Shown: positions 34,652 to 46,611, numbered from the stretch's first letter. The stretch: 64,000 nt of DNA from Lotus japonicus (GCF_012489685.1 NC_080043.1:35355127-35419126), one strand, 5' to 3'. Numbers and translations are program-made. Notes: generated by a model not told the origin, from the letters alone.

Positions 34652-36159
34652 ATCAATGTAAGACCTGGATTTACTGAACTAGTTACTTTTCCGACTCACG
34701 CGTAGAATCAGTGTAAGCGTGACAGGAGTTCGCCGGTTGAGAAAGATTAATGAAGAAGAAAGTTCAGGAATTGCTTGAGGAATGTTTCATAGTTGTTTTA
34801 GGAGTTAGTACGAGTCGTCTGCACACCTGCCTTATGGCGAGAGTGTCCAGAATAGGCTAATTTCGCTCTTAAAGCAACGTTTAAGTGAGATTTCAAATCC
34901 TTGGAAAAATAAGAAGTTCTCTTTATTTTTCCTTCGACCAGTGTTTCATTTCGGAACCCTGGACTGTACGCACGATAGTATTCACTTCTCGAAAGTCCGA
35001 CGACGCTAATTTCTTTGCTTCAAAACCCTAAATTCAATCACTGAATGAAGACTTTTTCTATTCAGAGCTTTTAACGAAGTTTCCGTCCGCGTTGCCAGAT
35101 TTGTTTCGATGTATCCAATCTTTCTTCAGAACGAAGTTTTGTCGTCTGACCTTCACAGCAAAAAGTAGTTTTTCGGGACAGATTAACTTACACCGCTTTT
35201 GGGGTTTTAGAGATAGTTTTTCCATAATTATAGAGATTTGTTTTGAGTTCTGGAATTCTGTCGCCAGAATCTCGCTTAGAATTCACCGATGAACGTGCTG
35301 CAAAAATCGGAATCGCGAAATATTCATTTTCCCGCGATTTCACCTTCCTATAAGTAGTTGAAAAATTCAAAATATCTCTCATTTCCTTCCATTGAGGCCG
35401 CGGGTTGAGGAGAGAAAAGAGGAGAGGAGATTTTCGCCGAAACTTGACCGATCTTCGAGCTGTTTGTCCCTACTTCAAGGTATCGAGGTAACTAGCTTAA
35501 TTCTTACCTCTGATCATTGTTTCTACTGCGTTTCTATATCTCTTTCTGTGCTCAAAGTTTCGAGCTTTTCGTAAAACTATCCGTTTTTCTTGATTTTTCG
35601 CTTGGGATATCTTCTGTACTTGCCCAAGAGCCTAGAACACTCGCCGATATTCGCCGATTTTGATCGAGTTGTCAAGGATCTAAAAAACTGATTCAAAACT
35701 CTTTTTGTGCACATATCGAAACTTTAATGTCGAAATGTCGCAATCCGACTTCGTGCCTTTAGGATAAGTTGCTTCAAATGTCGTTAGGAACATCGCTATC
35801 AAATTTTTTTTCCGAAGTTTTAACTTTGAGGTTTTGAGCTTTTATATTGGACCAAAACGCCCCTGAATAGCCGTAATTCGATCCGATCGTCCGAAAATTT
35901 TTCCGACAGTTTCTTTACCCTAGTTTTACCCTAAAACTACCTTGTATTTAAATTAGATCGAAGAAAAAGAGCCGGAGCTCTTTTCCTCTTCTGGCCGAGA
36001 GCATGTTTGTGGGGGGGGGGGAGTTTTCGTTTTCGAAAACTTGTCTTTTCGTACTCGATTGTTGTATTCTGAAGCTTCAATGCTTTGTCTATCGTTAATG
36101 AGTTGTATTGTGATCGAGCTAATCGATTTTGTTTGGATTTCTGCTTTGTTTTCTCCGAG

Positions 36160-36237
36160 GTTCAGTTGAAGGAACTTTGGATTTTTCAGAGCATTTGTGT
36201 GAAGAAAACCTAGACCACGAGGCTGGAGCAACTCGAG
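36160..36237 (+). other. 78-nt exon-like block in the Tekay LTR
   Basis: Preceded by TTCTCCGAG and followed by GTTAGGGCAAC. No ATG; one frame open throughout. Confidence 0.5.
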
Positions 36238-37272
36238 GTTAGGGCAACTTACTATTAGCTAAGACTGCATGATAGGCGTCGATAAATTCGACTTATGCTT
36301 TATTTTGATATTGATTATGATGATGAACTAATGTTATGATGTTTTCCATAACTTATGATATTGAGATGTTATTGAATTGTGCGTTTTGACGCGATTTCGG
36401 AGTGGAGAATTACTGAACTAGTTATAGTTGATGTTTCGGGTTGGGGAAACAACCCTAGGCAAGTTCAAACGTGGGGTTTGAGACTTAGCCATTCGTTGGT
36501 ATACTTAGACTTTCCCCGGGAATTGCTTTTGGTGGGTTTTTGGAAAACTTAGAATGAATAGAATTTCGAAAACTAGAGACTTTAGAGAATTTAGTATTCA
36601 AGAACTAAACTCATAACTTGACTAATTCAATTCGAAAACATTTTTATTAGCGAATAAAACATAGGAAAACTAAAAGGGGAAAAAAATTGCGAAAGACGGG
36701 GAAAAGTCGACTTTTGTTGGGGGTTCTGGAGAATTGCTGGACACCGGGGGGGGGGGGGTGAGCCACGGTGATGATTGAAAGTCACCGAGTACTTTAGTAC
36801 TCTTGTTGTTGGAGTTGTGTTGTATTGACCGACACTAAACTCTTGGGTTTCGAGATTGGGTTTTGAGCTAAACACTTGCGTTGGGAGGACGATTCGATGT
36901 TTGGCTAACCATATTGCATCATGCATATTCGGGGTTTGTACGATCGAAAGATTGGGCCTCGGTGAAGAACGGGAATGCTTCACGAAGGTTGGGGAATTGC
37001 CTTCATCGAAGAACACCTGGGTGCATCTTCGGCATAGCGGGCAGAGTGGCACGACCATTGATGGTTGGGGCTGATCCGACTATGCATGGGTTTGTAAGCG
37101 ACATCCGAGCAGAGTTGGCGACACTAGGCCTGTGTCGTGCGGTCTCGTGGTGCCCATCCCAAACAACTATCCGGATCATATTGAATTGCATTTCACGCAT
37201 ACATTCACTCTGACTGGGATTGTATGCTGTTTGAATTATTGAAGCATTGTTAGAGCCAATAACATGCTAGGA

Positions 37273-37277
<5 letters not shown>

Positions 37278-37318
<41 letters not shown>
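37278..37318. repeat. (AT)n microsatellite
   Basis: About 20 AT units, with a shorter AT run just after it, inside the solo LTR. Confidence 0.95.
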
Positions 37319-37320
<2 letters not shown>

Positions 37321-37405
37321 ACATATATATCTATACCCCAATCACATGTTGAGTGTATAATTACTTATTTCCGTGAGTTGACCCTAGCGCCTTGGCTTTG
37401 GTTTC

Positions 37406-37681
37406 ATGTTTGTGTTTGGGCGGTCGGCCTGCTGCCAGATGTCGATGGCGGACTGGTTTTCGATGGTCTCTCCCTCGGGAGGGATCAGGTATGAGTTGGT
37501 GGACCGTCATGCCCCCACCGCTTGGGTGATCGATGTTGTGGGTCATCGAGCGACGTACCGGGGAAGGGTCATGGAGGACCGGACAGACGAGCGTGGACGT
37601 TTGACGAGGGAGAGGAGGAGGATCTATGAGCAGTACTGGGAGGGTAGGTTAGGCAGCGTCATATTTTGTGTAGAGCTCTGA
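37406..37681 (+). pseudogene. Shortened LTR ORF, diverged subfamily
   Basis: 91 codons. After an in-frame lead (MFVFGRSACCQ), the segment MSMADWFSMVSPSGGIRYE continuing to RGRLT aligns with the N-terminal ~65 residues of the 160-aa LTR ORF, with roughly two thirds identity. The Pro/Ser-rich middle and acidic tail are missing, replaced by an Arg/Glu-rich end. It occupies the same place relative to the LTR 3' end. Confidence 0.65.
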
Positions 37682-38091
37682 TTCGTCTTACTTTTGGGAC
37701 AGGGTAGGTTCCCGATACATGGCTTTTTGTGTGGTTCTCTTGATGGGGAATCACAGAGAGTCTGTCGGACTACAGGGGTCTTTTGTTTAGGCTATTTTGG
37801 AGTCGACTTTCTCTTGGATGACTGTACTTAAAACTTTCTTACTTACATTACTGGTTCTGTACATATTTGCCTACGGGCACACTACTTTGAGGTCACTGCG
37901 AGTGCGCGTGACGTTGACGTGCAGCTGAGGCTGTACATGTATATGTTTGTACATCGGTTAGTTTAGTTTGCTGGGTTATGTCTTTATTTTCTATCGCTTT
38001 ATTAAAAAGAAAAAAAAATACCTGGTTTTTCGCGTAAAGTTTATTTTTGTGTTACTAAAGTGACACCTGGAAATCGGGGTGTTACAATCAA

Positions 38092-38261
38092 CATGTTTGG
38101 TATGTTGTATAGTATAAGACCTAATAGTACAATATCCGATTGTATTATGCTTGATAAAAATTTTATAATATACAATATTTAGTCATCCATCTAACTTATC
38201 ATTTCATTTAAATTAATATAAATATGCGTTTCGTGAAATATTAAATTATAATAAATATTAT
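38092..38261. other. AT-rich flank of the GGT array
   Basis: No gene. TGTTTGGTA near its left edge recurs inverted at about 39132-39140, hinting that the array lies inside an old inverted-repeat element. Confidence 0.3.
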
Positions 38262-38998
38262 AAAAATGATGGTGGTGTTAGTGGGTGGTAAGGATGACAA
38301 GGCCGAGGTGGCTGAGACAATAGCGGTGGTGTGATGGAGGGTGGTGGTGGTTGTCGAGGTGGCAATAGTGAGGTTCAATGGTGACGATGGTGGAGAGAGG
38401 TCGTTGTGGCGGTAGTAGTGGTCGTGGGTCGTGGCGGTAGGAAGTGGTGATGGCGATGACGATGACGATGACGGTGGAAAGTGGAGGTGGAGAATGGTGG
38501 TGGAGGGTGGTGGTGATGATGTTGGTGGAGAATATTGTGGTGGTGGTGGTGTAGGCGGTGGCGGTGGCAATGGTGGTTCGAGTGGTGTTGGTGTTGGAAA
38601 AAAGATGGGGGTGGCGGTAGCGGTGACGGTTGTGACGGTGGAGGGTGATGGTTATGGCGGTAGTGGTGGTAATGGGTCAGGGCGGTATGTAGTGGTGGTG
38701 GGGGTGATGATTACGGTGGTGGTGATGGTTCGAGTGGTGGTGTTGGAAGGTGATAATGATGATGGTGGTGATGGTGGAGGGAGAGGTTGTTGTCGTCATG
38801 GTGATGGTGGGTCATGGCGGTATATAGTGTTGGTGGCGATGACAATGGAGGGTGGTGTGGTGGCGGTGGTGGAAGGTGATGGTGGTGGCAATGGTGGGTG
38901 GTGGCAAAGGTGGAGGATGTCAATGGCAATAAAGATGATGGAAATGGATGTGGTGGAAATGGTGGAGGGTGGAGGTGGCAGCGGTGGTGGCAGTTGAT
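38262..38998. repeat. GGT/GGTGAT-rich degenerate array
   Basis: About 740 bp built from GGTGGT, GGTGGC and GATGGT triplet variants, strongly G-rich on the + strand. The Gly-rich frame on + and Pro/His-rich frames on - are by-products of the composition. Confidence 0.9.
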
Positions 38999-39014
38999 TA
39001 ATTATTTTCATGTA

Positions 39015-39112
39015 GCTTATGCATCATTCTCTCATCATGCCTTATCCATCATCTATAGGGTGGATTAAATAATCTATCATTTTAGTGCATAAGAGAAGAT
39101 TGATGCATAAGC
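39015..39112. repeat. Short inverted repeat (hairpin, possible MITE)
   Basis: GCTTATGCATCATTCTCT at 39015 faces AGAGAAGATTGATGCATAAGC ending 39112, about 60 bases apart. Confidence 0.6.
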
Positions 39113-39259
39113 ATACAAGACAATGTTAGTACCAAACAATATGGATAAGTCCATAATATATTGTATAAGCTTATACTATCATGCAATTATATAAATATTT
39201 AAAAACTATCAAAAGCACAAACTAACAAGATGTTATATAGTTTTAGACAAATTAGATTC

Positions 39260-39601
39260 TTGCAAGAGTGAGGACACAAATTCGAGCTATGTAAAAGTCA
39301 TATGTTATGATGGACTATCACAAATTTTCACTACGAAAAACGTCTCGGCATAATTTGTGCATGTTAGTGTTGATTACTTTAAACTTACCCTAAGCGTTGA
39401 ATTTCAATTGTGAGGGATTGTTGATATAGTGTTAAACAAGTTATTTCCTAATGAGAGTGATGACTCGAGTTCGAACTAAGAAAAAATCATTTGTGGGTGG
39501 GGATGCCACACATATTCACTATTAAAAACGATGTGACACTAATTTGTGCTTGTTAGTGTCTGTTATGCTAAATTGACGCTAAGCATTGAATTTCAATTGT
39601 G
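39260..39601. repeat. Imperfect direct duplication, ~153-bp units 189 bp apart
   Basis: Units at about 39260-39412 and 39449-39601 share GAGTGA, 'attcgag/agttcga', 'CACTA..AAAAACG', 'AATTTGTGC.TGTTAGTGT' and end GAATTTCAATTGTG. GACACTAAT/GACGCTAA motifs continue sporadically to 41850, resembling degraded subterminal repeats of a CACTA-type element; no transposase is seen. Confidence 0.5.
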
Positions 39602-40541
39602 TTTCACTTTAGACAGCTTCGGCTCGGCTCATCGTCCATTACCGTCGGTTTAGGCCGAGGGTAAATACACTAGCCAAATTAGCGTTTGTTCACTGCTCAT
39701 TAACATCGATTTAGACTAACAATAATGTCATCGGCCAAATTAGTGTCCATGCAGGCTGACACTAATTTGTAATCGATCTAGCCCATTTAATGACCCATGT
39801 TTAATCATCGGTCTGGTTGACGCTAAATTTCAATGAATACTATATTAGTTTTCCTTTTTTAAATTTCTTAAAATCTAACCCCTCTCACTCCAATAGTTCA
39901 GCCCTGCACTTCTATCTAGGCTCGTGCTGCCTCTGCCAACGCACCCACCTTCTCGCTTACTTGTTGTATACAATTGTTAGAAATAATATTTGAAACTTTG
40001 TTCTATTTTCAATTTACTCACTAGAAGCAACTACTACTGCGCATGAGCTCACACGTCGCAACTAATCCCCACGTGCGACAACTCATCTTTCGGATGACAT
40101 TCCGCAAAACAAGCGATACATGTGCGTAAGTCTCAAAAAGAGGAACATAAGTCTTACAATGATGACATTCGCTTGAGTACAAGCCCCGACAAAAGACTCA
40201 GAAAAAAGGAGTAGAAACCTAACAATAAATGACGTTCTGCTTGGGTACAAGTCTAGGCAAAGCAAGTTGTATCGTTAGCAACCATCCTGAATCATACACT
40301 TCATCTCCTTCGGTGAACAACCAAAAGAAAATCTCACCCCAAAGGGTTTTCAACTTGGACAGGCTCGCCTACTTCTCCCTATGTTCTTTTCTATTCTTCT
40401 CTTTGGCAATGACAATGGTCCATCTTCTTTTCTCCTCTTTTCTATGATAATGATAATGGTGACACACTCTCATTAGTTTTTTTTTCCTAAAATTATACTT
40501 GTAGCAAGCTTAAAGCCAAATTAACTATGCTTGGGGGAGAG

Positions 40542-40839
40542 TGTTAGAATATCAAAAAGATATCTATAATATTTTTAATCTTTATCATATCTTAGGTTAT
40601 CTTATCATATCTTGATTTTATTTTAGCTAATTTAGAGTATTTTTTAGATTGATTTCTTTCTTTGATTCCTTATTTAATTAGGATTAAGAGTCAACCCATT
40701 AGGCCATCACTATAAATATGGGAAAGTATTTAATCTTTTAATTAACTAAACATTCACATTATAGACCCTAGTCCATTCCATTTCCTCTTGTCCTCTCTAT
40801 TCTTCCTCTTCCTATTTTCTTTACATTGCTTTCTTTACA
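40542..40839 (+). repeat. Old copia-like LTR remnant, ~298 bp
   Basis: Begins TGTTAGAATATC directly after the purine tract TTGGGGGAGAG (40531-40541) and ends ...TTCTTTACA. It is followed at 40840 by TAGTATTGGAAC, which looks like a decayed TGGTATCAGAGC primer-binding site. A second LTR-like start (TGTTAGAAATAATAAT) lies at about 41006 with a GTTGTTTAACA end near 41082. Confidence 0.5.
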
Positions 40840-40851
40840 TAGTATTGGAAC

Positions 40852-41884
40852 TTCTATGATCAAGCGGTCTTGAGTTAGATCATTTCCTCCCTAATTCTTC
40901 TAATAAAAAGTTAAATATCAGCAAATGGTAGATCGGCTTATGCAATGTCAACACTTCAAGCTCAAACGGACAAGTCCAACCAAGCTTTTATTTGAGATGG
41001 CGTGTTAGAAATAATAATATAAAACTATTCATGCCCCATGTACCCAATAACTTAAGCATATGAGATAATTGGTTGTTTAACACAATTAATTAGAGTTGCT
41101 TGATTCAAACTTATTGCATACTTGTATATGTAATTGTACTAATATTATGTGTAGAAATTGTGGAATTAGAAAATTCTAATTTAGATAATGAGTTAGGTTC
41201 TTTGTTAGTTTCTTGATGGTTTTGAGTTGGTGGATATCAAGCATTCTTGACATTACATAAGTAGTGTCCTGAGTCATCCTAAAATGCATAACCCATGTGT
41301 TAGGTACTGCTAATTAAGTATGCCCAATAGCCGCAAACTCAAATATGCTCAATTAACGAACAAAGATTGTTACTCGTCATTAAATTAGCATAGTGAGAAT
41401 TTGTGTCGGTTAAAACTCTAACCCTTTCCAAAAAATAAAAAATTTACACGTCATTTAATGAAATGATGTGGCAGATCCACATAGGCCCAAAACAGACACA
41501 TGGACACGGCGGCCGGAGATTTTTAACGGCAATGACGGTTTCCAAATAAAAAAAAACCTAGCTTGAGGGTGTCTATAGGAAGATTTTCCGACGAGGGACA
41601 AAAACCAAATCTCACTCAAAGTTCAGGGACGATTTTCACGTTTAACCCAATCGTCATTTGTGTGGCCAACGCTAATTATGAATGATTAGTCTTGACTCTC
41701 GTAAATAGCGTCACATTAATATCAACTTTACTGATACTAAAGTGGCCTCAACCATAAGGTCAGCGTTAATATGTTTGTTTTGACCAGATTATTGGAAGCC
41801 ACGACACTAATATTAAGTCGACACTAAATTATCTTTTGCATCAGGATTTTTCGTCATTAACTCGAGCTAATAGAATTTATTATT
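40852..41884. other. Decayed intergenic stretch
   Basis: No gene. Apart from the LTR-like piece at 41006-41082 and scattered GACACTAAT-like motifs, I see nothing to annotate. Confidence 0.4.
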
Positions 41885-42402
41885 TGTTGGAATCAAGTGG
41901 TAAAGTCAAGTCCCACATTGGTGAAGTCAGGGTAAGAGGGATTGTTTATAAGGAGATGGACCCATAAACCTATTGCCTTAAGGTTTTGGGTTCAGATGTG
42001 GTGTCCAGGATCTCCTTGATGTCTCCCCTCAGTCTTGACCCATGGGTCCTCGCTCGTTGTGACTCTCCCCAACATGTGGTATCAGAGAGATGGTTCGTGG
42101 GACCATGGTAACAGCTGGATAACTTCCACAGAGGGACCGATGGTTAGTAAACATGATAACGACCGGGTAACTTCTGCGGAGGGGCCGATGGTTAGTAACC
42201 ATAGTGACGCCTGATAGCTTCCGCGGATGGGAGGACCATGTGATGTGGTTGAGGGGGAGATTGTTGGAATCAAGTGTTAGAATCAAGTCCAACAACTGTG
42301 AAGTCAGGGTAAGAGGGATAGTTTATAAGGAGATGAACTCATAAACCTTGGTGTCTCCCTTCAATCTTGACCCATGGGTCATCGTTGTGACTATCCCCAA
42401 CA
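41885..42402 (+). mobile_element. TRIM retrotransposon, 518 bp, structurally complete
   Basis: LTR1 41885-42074 (190 bp; TGTTGGAATC...CCCCAACA), PBS TGGTATCAGAG at 42077-42087, a non-coding middle of about 185 bp, polypurine tract GAGGGGGAGAT 42251-42261, and LTR2 42262-42402 (141 bp). TSD TTATT (41880-41884, 42403-42407). LTR2 lacks about 50 bp present in LTR1. The middle has two or three imperfect repeats around GGACCGATGGTTAGTAA. It encodes nothing and would rely on enzymes from another element. Confidence 0.92.
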
Positions 42403-42407
42403 TTATT

Positions 42408-44610
42408 GCAGTGATTATCAGGCAAGTATCCAATAAAAAAACTACTGACATGATCAAATTAAATTGAAAGATCCTTTAACTGATATTGTTTGACTCAATC
42501 GCTAATTTGATGCTCATTGATTTTGACTGAATAAGTAATATAGCTAGATAAACAGTGTTAAAAAGTTATATACATTGATAAATTTCATAATTAAATTCCT
42601 ATAAATATTATGTTAACTAGAATGAAAAATCTTTGTGTGCAGGCCAAAGGCAATGAGAGCACCAACCAAACCAAGTGCATGCTGGTTTCCACATGGTGTC
42701 TGCATAAAAAAATGACAACAAAACCCCACCAATCATAGTAATGTCTCTTTTTCTCTCACATACACACACACCTGCAACCCAAAGTGCAAGTTTATTGCAT
42801 GATAATTAAAGTAGGGTTTACTTAGTTGTCTCTATTCTATGGTGACGTTTATAAAGTTGAAAAAAGCACCCCTGGTTCAAGGGGTGGTGGTGGGTGTGGG
42901 ATATATTATCACCAAACCTACGTGGCCTTTTGAATTGCAGCAACAACAAATTAAAAAGCAACAATATCACAATCATAACTATATGTGAGAGCTCCCATTT
43001 CATATCATTGCCTAAACATTTTTCGTTTATTATCTCTAGTTAAATTGCATTAATTTTTAATTTGTTTATTATTATAATTGTATATTATATCGACTTAATT
43101 ATTTATTTCCACTTGCAAATATTGTTTTTCAGCGTGATGTTAAAGTGCTTAATCACTGGTCTTATAATATTGCCTCATTTAGTATGTTTTTTCAAATCAT
43201 GTTGAGAAGAGATAATGATTCTGAAAGAAATTCATAGGTCAAGCTCTTACATGGAGAGGTCTAATTTTATGACCATTAACCAAAAAAGACTGAGATTGTC
43301 CTCCTATAGTTATGCATGTACATTAAATCCCTAACAAAAACATTTCATTTACAAGAATATACATAGTAACATACCTTAGGGTCCAATTATATATTCTTTT
43401 TATGAGGCTAAATACATATATATCTGTAAAATCTAGTCTGAAATAACTTATTTATATTTTTTCATTTATTTTCATCTATGTATAGGTAATTTGTATTAAA
43501 CTATTCCTTAGTTTTTCTCTTGTAACAAACAAAATAAAAATAAAAAACAATTTCACCTTATTAGAATTTGGGAAGTCTAATATATGAGGATTATTTATGT
43601 AAAATCTTTAATCAATATGAGATCTCTTATCACACACCAACTTCCTACTCAGGATTGGATATCTGTAGCATTGAATATTTAGGAATGACATATTAAAATT
43701 TTGAAAACCTAACACAACCTAAAAGTTTGCTTTAGAAATAAGGATTAGATTATAAAAGTCATATATCTCTTGTCAATGAGCGACTTTTTTTTTCCTTTTT
43801 TGAAATGAATGAGCGACTTCTTAACACCTTCTATGGTGCAATCCAACTCCAAGCCTTAATTAGCACTTACAAGCAAAGTGGCAATAATTAATCACATAAT
43901 TTTTCATTAGCAGTGAAAAGTGACTCTTGCAACAATGCAATAGACACTAGTAATTATACTTCTGATTGGTCACTACGTCACTGCATAATTTGACTATCAT
44001 TGTAAGAAAGACATGTGTCAAATATTAAAGTTGTGCTTAAATATTCTGCTTTAGGGCCTAATTATGCACAGGTACAGAGCAACTCACACATAAATATATT
44101 GTGATTGGTTTTATGGCGCCTTGTTTTTATTCTTCATCAAAAAGCTTTTGTGATATCAATCTTGGTCAAGAATTTATCCACTACTAGCTAGTAGCTTATC
44201 CACCTTAAGCAAGGCAGGATTATATATTTGTGGAACAGATTATTAAGAAAATTACTTATTTGGACTATAAAATAATATTTGCTCCTCTGTACTCCTATTT
44301 TAGGAAGACGAACCTAGCGAGCAATTTCTCCAAAAATTCTTTGGTCAAGTACATAGATTCTCATATATGTATGAGATCGGATAATTAAGTGTATGCTTAC
44401 AATTAATTGACAAATATATTAACTAGACAAGTTCGGTCAAATCACCACAAAAGTTTTAAGAGGGAAGGAACGTATACTGGCCTATGTTAGAGGCTGAGGG
44501 AAGAAGAAGGTATTTCGGATAAGTATTGGAAAAAATTGTGTGTACTTGGTGTTTTTTTAGGACTTGTCAGTTATGTGTGTGCATCTGTTGTGACAACTGA
44601 GAAGTAATGA
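42408..44610. other. AT-rich intergenic DNA, no gene seen
   Basis: No ORF or element edge that I can support on either strand. Confidence 0.5.
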
Positions 44611-44618
44611 GTGGTTGG

Positions 44619-45234
44619 CAGTGTTGTCAAACTCACGAGTTAACTCTTAAACTCGTACGAGTCTACGTTTTTAGGTGCAAAAAAATGAGTAAACTCACAG
44701 GTAAACTCAAAATTTCCTTGACTCCAGCAAACTCATATCAAACTCGGCAGATTCGTACAAACTCGCGAGTTTACTCCGAGTTTACGAGTCAAGGAGGAAA
44801 TTGGATTTTGCACTAAATCCAAAAATCAAAAGGGTAATTTGAGGTCTAGATCGGGTTTCTTCCCTCAATTTCTCAGAGTTCTGACCTCAACAAACATTCT
44901 CCTTGATTAGAATATGAGAAAATATGTTAACTTGATCAAACCAGTTTACTGAGCCAAACTTACTATTAGTTTTGCTCTGTTATGTTTGTTTCTGTTTTCA
45001 ATTCATTTTTCATTCATTTGATTCTTTTACATTTCAAAAGTAATATTGAACTATGCTTTATTATAAAGTTGGGTGTTGAATTTATTTGGTTAATGTCTGA
45101 TCTCCTTGATGGTTGTAATATGTGTTCTTAATACACCATGACAAGTTTTTCTTACCAGTCTACGAGTTAACTCGGCGAAACGAGTTTGCCTCCCCAAAAC
45201 GAGTCTACCCAGACTCTCGAGTTTGACAACCTTG
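44619..45234. mobile_element. Non-autonomous hAT element (MITE), 616 bp
   Basis: Terminal inverted repeats CAGTGTTGTCAAACTC and, at the other end, CAAGGTTGTCAAACTC (read inwards), matching at 14 of 16 positions. Exact 8-bp duplication GTGGTTGG (44611-44618, 45235-45242), diagnostic of hAT transposition. Subterminal ACTCG/CGAGT repeats are dense at both ends. The inverted right half resembles 52366-52560 next to the hAT transposase, so it looks like a deletion derivative of that family. Confidence 0.93.
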
Positions 45235-45242
45235 GTGGTTGG

Positions 45243-46390
45243 GACGGCCTTCGAAGTCGAACGTTGGATCTTCTACAACCAGCAAGGGTTGAAGAGCTCA
45301 AATGGGCGTAGACACGTCGTTCACAGTCTCGAGCTCTGCAGCTTTTCGTGAGGCTAGTGAGAAGACCCCTGATGGGGTGTAGAGAAGTGACAAACGATCT
45401 TGGTCGTGAGACAAAGGGGTGAGTGAGGGCAATGGCGAGAACTCTAATTTCTAGGGAGGGCAATGTCGAGCACTATATTCTCTTGGAAAGGGTGAGGGAC
45501 CGATCAGATCGTCCGTCGGGACAATATTCATATAAGATGTGTATTTAAGTATACAAGTCTAACAACAACAAAAATATAGTAGGGATATTTCTTTCTACGA
45601 AATTTTATTTTTAAGTAAAAAGCGCGACTCCCAAATTTAGAAAATGAAATTTTTCATTGAAGGTTTTTATCTTAAATTTCATAAATTTGAAATTAGACAA
45701 CTAATAAATTGCTTTGTTAATTTCTCAATAGCCTGCCTCCAGTACTTATAACAACTAAATGAGGGTGCATCTTGGTCCTTTATATAAGAACCATTTTAAA
45801 TTTTGCATAACCTATATAGAAGGTTCTTCAGCTATTAAGTTTAGAAAGTTGTGTGTGTTTGTTGCCATGCAAATCTAACTAGAAGGTGCCTCAATAATAA
45901 CTTGATTTCTATGTAAGGATGCTTGAAGATACTAGTTAATAGATAGAAATTTTTCCTTGCCACCAAATTACTACTAAGTTAAGAGGAAATTTTTTCCTTG
46001 TACAAGATTACGTATCTAAGGTTGTCAATTTTGAGAAATTACCTAATCTTATGGAGAAAATAATCTCATTACGTAATCTCGTAAGAGATTAACTCATACA
46101 AAAGTAATACGTAATCTTGTAATGGCGCATTTTCTTGTAGTTGAAAGGTAGGGATGAGGGAATGGATGAAAATGAACATGTGAAAGTGTTATTTGACAAT
46201 AGGATGGGACAATGGGGCTAAACAAACTGAAATTGTAAAAGTCAAGATTCAAGAATTTTATGTTTATTTTTATATATTGATCAATATAATCGATCCCTAC
46301 TATTTTAGAAACAAAATTAATTATTTAGTCTATAATTAATATTTTTTTTTTGGTACAAGTCTATAATTAATATTGACTTAACTAATGCAT
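45243..46390. other. Intergenic DNA, no gene seen
   Basis: 45243-45490 is GC-richer with no family signature. At 46019-46040, AAGGTTGTCAATTTTGAG resembles a degraded hAT-type terminus, with no partner found. Confidence 0.35.
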
Positions 46391-46395
46391 GTCTG

Positions 46396-46611
46396 AACCA
46401 AGGGCCTCGATGTTTCAATTGCAACCAACCAGGGCATTTGGCCGTCGATTGTAGAGCACCCAAGGTGGAGCCAACTATTAATGTTGTGAAAGGAAAGCGT
46501 TCAGATACAAGGGGGAGAGTTTACCTCATGAACGGTGTAGGAGCTGAGGGGTTAGCTGGGGGTGAGCGCAAGAACGATGGTAACCTTCTAAATATTCCTT
46601 TTGATTTCTAG
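46396..46611 (+). pseudogene. Tekay Gag zinc-knuckle remnant
   Basis: Frame with CFNCNQPGHLAVDC at 46411-46452, an intact C-x2-C-x4-H-x4-C nucleic-acid-binding knuckle. It is followed by RAPKVEPTINVVKGKR and GRVYLMNG, the usual tail of chromovirus Gag before protease. Ends at a TAG near 46609. Upstream Gag is missing. Confidence 0.8.

Larger units (their letters stand above)
34657..38086 (+). mobile_element. Solo LTR of a Tekay/Del gypsy element, 3430 bp
   Basis: TGTAAGACC to GGTGTTACA, with TSD ATCAA (34652-34656, 38087-38091). Diverged subfamily relative to 59719-63683 but with the same plan: TATA-like TATAAGTA 35349-35356, exon-1-like leader to 35479, 78-nt block 36160-36237, AG|TTGACCC at 37378, LTR ORF remnant 37406-37681, and the end motif TTACTAAAGTGACAC. 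Confidence 0.95.

Noticed and set aside
36017..36026. G and C homopolymer runs (also near 17190, 19629, 36746) as functional sites
   Set aside because: Found in LTR polypurine-like or unrelated contexts, length-variable between LTR pairs; more likely slippage or assembly uncertainty.
36627..37213. Overlapping frames of 110-143 codons inside the solo LTR
   Set aside because: Not conserved in the sister LTRs and interrupted there; treated as chance frames.
38431..38997. 188-aa Gly/Asp-rich ORF and the opposite Pro/His-rich frames
   Set aside because: Every frame of a GGT-type repeat array is open and low-complexity; no start context, domain or conservation supports a gene.
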